The notes below the pieces were generated by a model. That model saw only the letters and a program-made list of their open reading frames with translations, had not been told where the DNA came from and searched no databases. The position numbers and the translations under genes were made by a program. A stretch of 64,000 nucleotides of DNA from Panopea generosa (lineage: Eukaryota; Mollusca; Bivalvia; Adapedonta; Hiatellidae): contig CM055901.1 of the NCBI GenBank assembly GCA_029582155.1, positions 49,109,206-49,173,205 of the forward strand, in the 5' to 3' direction. Of this stretch, positions 59,060 through 64,000 are shown one piece after another (within the stretch, counting starts at the first letter, position 1; every line of letters starts with the position of its first letter).

Positions 59060-62000
59060 ATGAAGGTCAGCTGTAACTTACTGCTGTGTTTAGTCCTTGT
59101 GGCCATCATGTTCAGCTCCATAGATGCGCATGTTGGTTGCGAGTTTAAAGGGAAATGGAACAGACACTGTCGTGCAAAGGGACAACGATCTCGCAGATGC
59201 TTTACTGTGACATACGAACGCGGCTGGTGTGGTGTTGTGGCGGGGAAATGCAGGTAAGGCATGGATATCATATATAACACATGTTATGCCAGAGATATAG
59301 TAACTAAGTCTCTGGTTATGCTATCGGCAAAAATTCCAACTAGACCCTTTTTAATGAAAACACGTTTGTGTTGTTTCCAAAAGAAACCTATCAAACGTTA
59401 TAAATTACTTTAATTACATACAGTAATTGTGTTTCACTTTGATAGGACGAAATAATGTACTATGAATGAAGTCGTTAAAATTTCAGCTCATACTAACAGA
59501 CACATATGTGTATAATTAATGGAACTATGTGTAACCGTTACTTAAGGAATGAAAACACTGGCTAATTATTAGTATACCGGCTTACAATAAATAATCGGTA
59601 GATTTTATTTCCCTCTATGGTATGGTTTTATGACCCTTAGAAATATATATATATATTTTTCCTTCAGTACACCGAGATGTTGTGTACATGCCACACACTG
59701 AGATATCATATATATGGTATATTAGTGTGTGGCATATATGTACTGCTATAAGACGAGATGTTGTATTTATGTAATGGTATAGCATGTACATGCTATACAT
59801 GCTATACATGTTACAGGGAATATGTATAATCAGGGAATATGTATAATCCCTGAAAATTTCAGGGATTATGTATAATCCCTGATTCACTCAGGGAATATAC
59901 ATAATCCCTGAAAAAAGCAGGGATTATACATATTCCCTGATTTGATGTCCAGATTTTTAGACATATTCCCTGAAATTAATTCTGTCTTTATTTTCTGGAT
60001 TTACAAATCATTTTAAAGAAATATCTGCAGTTAATTAAAGAGAGTGCATAAAGTAATTTCTGCAGTAAACCAAACACAATTTCTCATATAAAACAATTTA
60101 TTTCTGAAAGGACATCACATTTACATATTCTGTCTTTGTTTTCTGGCTGATAAATTAGCAACATGCACCGGCAATCATACTAATCTATCCAATTGATTAA
60201 ACGTAATTAAGTCTTTAGCTCATAGTTGTTTGCACGGGTTTTATGTTTGATGTTCTTAATCTAGAAATAAGCGTTTCAAGTTTTTAACACCCTGTGCAAG
60301 GTGAACAGATTATGTTGTCAATTATGTATAATTAAGTAATCATTTTCTTTTAATCTTGTAAAGAACAGGACTTAAGTGCCTACATTATTCTTATTTGTTT
60401 GAACTTGTTTTCATCAACTGTAAAGCAAACAGTCATTTGGTTAAAAATTGCTTTACAGTTGATGAAAACAATGGTAACTAATAAATAATAAGGCTAACGT
60501 GATCTAGACCACATTCTATAACAACAGACACAAGATGGAACTTGAAATTGAATTTAGGCAGAAACTATACAAACTGTATGAAGAAAACAAGAGAGTGTTG
60601 ATACCAAAGGATGAATACAACAAAATTATCAATGAGATAATTGAAGGTTCTGCATGCTCCAAGAAGTCTCCACATCAATATTACTTGCTGAAGAAGTATG
60701 AAATACTAAAGTGTGGAGATGTAGAGAAGCTTATCAGAAAACGTCAGCATCCAGATGAACATCCAACTTACTTTGTGACTATTGAAGAAACATTTGACAT
60801 AGTAAAGAGAGTACATCTAGCAACTGGCCATGGTGGGAGAGACAAAATGGTGAAAGAAGCAAATAGGAAGTATGCCAATATCACACAAGACGTCCTGTCA
60901 TTGTACAAATCCATGTGTGTTGAGTGCCATCGAAAACGCAAGAGACCAACTACTCCATTTTCCAAAAGGGCACTAAACTGACTTTAAATGGTCAGGTGAT
61001 ATGTGAACATATTGATTAACCCTTAAGCCTGTTGAGGAAAGGGTTAAAGGATTAACTACAATTATCTGAAATGCATGTGTGAAATAAGTTAACTTTGTTT
61101 TAATCTGAAGCTATCTAATATGTTACATGTAAATGTGATGTCCTTTCAGAAATAAACCTTTTTACTGCAGAAATTACTTTAAAATGATTTGTAAATCCAG
61201 AAAATAAAGACAGAATCAATTTCAGGGAATATGTCTAAAAATCTGGACATCAAATCAGGGAATATGTATAATCCCTGCTTTTTTCAGGGATTATGTATAT
61301 TCCCTGAATGAATCAGGGATTATACATAATCCCTGAAATTTTCAGGGATTATACATATTCCCTGATTATACATATTCCCTGTAACATACATACCGGGATG
61401 TTGTACGGGTATCAAGTGTACATGTACATGCTATCCATGCTATCATACCGGGATGTTGTACGGGTGTCACGTGTACATATATAATGGTATAGCATGTACA
61501 TGCTGTACATGCCGGGATGCTGAACGGGTATCACGTGTACATATATAATGGTATAGCATGTACATGCTGTACATGCCAGAATGTTGAACGGGTACCACGT
61601 GTACATATATAATGGTATAGCATGTACGTGCTATACAATGGTATAGCATGTACATGCTATACATGCTATCATACCAGGATATTGTACGGGTATCACGTGT
61701 ACATATGTAATTGTATACCATAAACATGCTATACATACCGGGATGTTGTACGAGTATCACGTGTACATTATATAATTGTATAGCATGTACATGCTGTATA
61801 TGCCGGGATGTTGTACGGGTATCACATGTACATATTATATTATTATATAGCATGTACATGCTGTATATGCTAAAAGTATTTGTGTGCTATATGACGGGAT
61901 GTTGTACATGCATATTAAGTACATGGTATATTCCGGAATGAGATGCATAACTTGTATATGGGGATGTGATGTACATGCTACATACGTGATGATAAGTACA

Positions 62001-62199
62001 TGTTATGTACTTGCATTGTATACTGGGATTTTATGTGGTATATGCGGGGAGGTGGGTTGAGGCGATGTGTTAGTATGTGCTATACGGCTATGGTATATTC
62101 TGGGTTGTTATATGTATGCTGTATACCAATATGTTACGACCATGTTACATGTGTCATCTCTTTTCCAGATGCAAACGGCTGGAGAAAACGTACCATTAG
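59060..62199 (+). CDS. secreted six-cysteine peptide precursor, defensin-like (gene 2)
   Basis: Exon 1 is 59060-59253 and exon 2 is 62169-62199; the intron is 2915 bases (GTAAGG ... TTTTCCAG). The precursor has 74 residues, like gene 1. The signal peptide core is LLLCLVLVAIMF, with likely cleavage after DA. Mature spacing is C-x9-C-x9-C-x9-C-x6-C-x-C: GC, NRHC, RRC, ERGWC, AGKC, RC. It is strongly basic. Compared with gene 1 the second loop is two residues shorter and the C-terminus reads RCKRLEKTYH. The signal peptide and the GWC/CRC end are conserved; the middle varies, as in diversifying immune peptides. The intron carries the Ginger-like element. Confidence 0.82.
59680..59804. repeat. left part of the intron minisatellite
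   Basis: Diverged units with GAGATGTTGT and ATGGTATAGCATGTACATGC match the array at 61391-61930. The Ginger-like element split this array. Confidence 0.6.
59819..59943. repeat. iterated 22-bp palindromes in the Ginger-like left terminal repeat (mirrored at 61256-61379)
   Basis: Four near-perfect palindromes of 22 bases (CAGGGA/TTAT...ATAATCCCTG type) are separated by 7-base spacers, a 29-base period, after a half unit at the tip. The same set is in the right arm. They probably bind transposase or form cruciforms. Confidence 0.85.
60407..60469. repeat. perfect 22-bp inverted repeat (hairpin) inside the Ginger-like element
   Basis: GTTTTCATCAACTGTAAAGC, then AA, and its exact complement are separated by 19 bases, about 65 bases upstream of the internal ORF. 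It could be a leftover inner inverted repeat or an RNA hairpin in the 5' UTR. Confidence 0.8.
60535..60981 (+). CDS. integrase-type H2C2 zinc-binding protein, 148 aa (Ginger/GIN1/KRBA2-like), no catalytic domain
   Basis: The start is in a good context (ACAAGATGG). Residues 1-80 are a charged, helical N-terminal region (FRQKLYKLYEENKRVLIPKD, then SPHQYYLLKKYEIL). Residues about 88-140 form the H2C2 domain: VHLATGHGGRDKM (H-x4-H), then KYANITQDVLSLYKSMCVEC (C-x2-C). This pattern is typical of gypsy-type integrases, Ginger transposases and host genes derived from them. The frame ends seven residues after the basic KRKRPTTPF, where a full transposase would continue into the DDE core, so it is truncated but otherwise intact. 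It may be a remnant or a DNA-binding-only regulator. Confidence 0.85.
   Translation: MELEIEFRQKLYKLYEENKRVLIPKDEYNKIINEIIEGSACSKKSPHQYYLLKKYEILKCGDVEKLIRKRQHPDEHPTYFVTIEETFDIVKRVHLATGHGGRDKMVKEANRKYANITQDVLSLYKSMCVECHRKRKRPTTPFSKRALN
61391..61930. repeat. intron minisatellite, about 55-75-bp units
   Basis: Units with CCGGGATGTTGTACGGGTAT, then CACGTGTACATATATAATGG and TATAGCATGTACATGC recur about eight times. His/Met/Tyr-rich minus-strand frames across it are artefacts. Confidence 0.85.
62169..62199 (+). CDS. defensin-like gene 2, exon 2
   Basis: With AG from exon 1 it encodes RCKRLEKTYH and stop (TAG 62197-62199). Acceptor TCTCTTTTCCAG and first bases ATGCAAA equal those of gene 1. The 3' UTR contains two copies of a 33-34-base string (ACAGATATGATAGATGCATA...) at 62210-62270, and ATTAAA near 62368. 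Confidence 0.82.
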
Positions 62200-62730
62200 A
62201 ATATCTTCACAGATATGATAGATGCATAATGTTGACATTCACAGATATGATAGATGCATAATGTTGACATTGGCGTTAAAAAAGTGTGAAAAAAGCAAGC
62301 TGTAGATCTACATAGCTCAGTTTAATTTTGAGAAAATGCACAGTGATGTATTATACCAACGTTGTCATTAAAACTTGCTTAGATTTTTACCTATGTACTG
62401 CACTAAAGATGTTATGTACACTAAACAGGTATCATTGTTCAAAGAATGACAGCTAGTTATAAAACTCAATATCTTTAGAACAAATGTATTAGATATGCTC
62501 ACGAACTGTGCAAATTAAACAGAAAGCGTATGTTTATAGTATATATTTATGCAGACGTTGCCGGATATATTTTTCTGAAATTCTCGTACTTATATGATTT
62601 TAAATATATTTTATAAAGAGTTTGTTGCTGAGTATTCTCTTACTATAATTAGAATTCATTCATGCCAAAATCAAATATAAATGAAATGTGTATATATGAG
62701 ACATGAGCATCGCATTCTCGTGTCTATCTG

Positions 62731-62846
<116 letters not shown>

Positions 62847-63104
62847 GCGTGTATTGGAAGATCGTCACGAAAACAGGGTAGGGTATTATAGAAGATAATA
62901 AACTGTTTTTTTCCCGAAATAATGGACGTTGAGAAAGCTTAAAAAAAATAAAAGTGAAATTTACCAAAAGTATTCTTTATGGTAGAACATATCGTATTTC
63001 AATACAATAAAAATATATCAAATCAAACGCAAGTTTTTTTTTATAAACCATAGACAATGAAACCTACGCAAACAAAGTTTTCAAGTTTGTTTCGTTGTTG
63101 AATG

Positions 63105-63540
63105 GGGTTTAACACATTTCCGGCTCTATATGGCATATCCAGTTTTACTGGTGGAGGAAGACTGCAGATAAATCTGAGTAGAACCACTGTCCTTCTGCAA
63201 CTTACTGGCAAACTTTCTCACATAAAGTTTTGGAGTGAGCGGCACTCGAACGATCTTAGCGGTGAACCCCGACCGGTCATACCAAATACTTTAAAAATGG
63301 TACTACAAGCTTCATCGCTTGACGCTCAGCATTTAGGGGAAAGTTCTAGGTCTGGTCGGCCCGGTGTCAGTATAATGTGACTGGTGTATCATACCATGTG
63401 TCTGCGGCATGATACTCCAGTGTGACAGCTCTCATAATACTGTTTCAAGTAGACATCGTCGCGATATGACTGAAAAAACGTTGAAAGCGACGCTAAACAC
63501 CATACAACACAATAACAACAACAACAACAACAACAACAAT
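63105..63540. repeat. two adjoining SINE-type repeats (X inverted, Y forward) ending in (AAC)n
   Basis: 63115-63260 is the reverse complement of 270-420 (GGCATATCCAGTTTTACTGG; B-box complement near 63240). 63260-63530 is family Y (CATAATACTGTTTCAAG, then GCGACGCTAAACACC), followed by an (AAC)n tail at 63512-63555. The tail marks the 3' end of Y. Confidence 0.75.
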
Positions 63541-63559
63541 AAAAACAACAACAACTTAG

Positions 63560-64000
63560 GGGTGAAAGGTCAGTGATCTTGAGGTGACGCCTGAGACCAC
63601 TCGGCAATGGATATTAAATTGCAACACAGTTTCAGTTTAAATTTATAAAAAAAAAGACGATCAAAAGTTCGTTATTCGTTTCAATATTTGCAATAATTAT
63701 GGTTAGGGTAAGGTTTAGTTTCAAGTTGAATAACGAAAAAAATCAAAGTACTCGAACTATTGACAGCCGATCTTTAATTCATATGAATGTACACCTTCTT
63801 AAGTTGACTGATATTATTGTAGCGTTTGGTTTATTATATGCAAAATGGCTTAATACAATATGTTTTGATTGTTTAATTTGTTTAATTATATTATACATGA
63901 AAAAAAAAAACGAAACTGGAGGAATTTTGTCTTTGGTATAACGCCCGGCTCTATAATAACTATAAAAGTTCAGTCTGCAAAAATAAAACAAGATGTTTTT
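63560..64000. other. no gene seen
   Basis: AT-rich sequence. Frames of 70-80 codons on both strands lack recognisable features. Confidence 0.5.

Larger units (their letters stand above)
59809..61386. mobile_element. Ginger-like DNA transposon, 1578 bp, in an intron
   Basis: It begins TGTTACAGGGAATATG and ends with the exact complement. TACA flanks both sides (59805-59808 and 61387-61390), a 4-bp target duplication. A TGTNR end, a 4-bp duplication and an integrase-type H2C2 domain together fit the Ginger superfamily. The inverted repeats extend from 59809 to about 60138 and from about 61118 to 61386; the first about 215 bases differ at only two or three places. The left arm has an extra about 40-60 bases. 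The element is probably young and non-autonomous. Confidence 0.82.

Noticed and set aside
61412..61859. His/Met/Tyr-rich minus-strand frames of 64-130 codons
   Set aside because: They run across the intron minisatellite and reflect its repeat unit only.

Overview
The window is eukaryotic, intron-containing, AT-rich and dominated by repeats. No bacterial operon, rRNA, functional tRNA or LTR element was seen. A bivalve mollusc is the best guess, for three reasons: two small secreted cysteine-rich peptides resemble mollusc defensins, the dispersed SINEs look like those common in bivalve genomes, and the element mix (non-LTR retrotransposons, mariner, Ginger-like and Kolobok-like DNA transposons, P2X7-like zinc-domain fragments) fits. 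This is inference; no alignment could be run.

Host genes. (1) Four exons in matching phase on the minus strand (6237 down to 1395) give the 5' end of a gene for a protein with a signal peptide and possibly a thioredoxin-like fold. Each exon is shorter than 135 bases, and the gene leaves the window on the left. (2) and (3) Two paralogous plus-strand two-exon genes (35828-37332 and 59060-62199) each encode a 74-residue precursor with six cysteines. The last cysteine lies in exon 2, so the uninterrupted exon-1 frames (67 and 65 residues) are incomplete. These are probably antimicrobial peptides with a changed cysteine pattern.

Layout. 1-6.6 kb: host gene 1 with SINE pieces. 7.3-9.2 kb: AG and TGCG microsatellites and a 35-bp minisatellite. 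9.9-12.3 kb: LINE, SINE and MITE remnants. 12.4-27.4 kb: two direct copies of a 4.9-kb segment about 1.3 kb apart. One copy carries a young 3.9-kb LINE with an intact endonuclease-reverse transcriptase frame; the other keeps the empty site. 28.8-32.4 kb: SINE, LINE relic and MITE. 32.6-35.5 kb: Kolobok-like element with a broken P2X7-like domain. 35.8-37.7 kb: peptide gene 1. 39.6-44.4 kb: LINE relics. 44.6-45.4 kb: CpG-rich palindromic repeats. 46.4-47.5 kb: mariner relic next to a 6.1-kb array of 71/72-bp repeats (47.5-53.6 kb). 54-58.5 kb: LINE relic, degenerate tandem repeats, a 43-bp minisatellite and a TA-flanked MITE. 59.0-62.2 kb: peptide gene 2, whose intron holds a 1.58-kb Ginger-like transposon with long near-identical terminal repeats. 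62.7-64 kb: microsatellites and SINE copies.

Most of the sequence is mobile-element history. The likely functional content is the three host genes, with the intact LINE and the Ginger-like element as the recently active elements.
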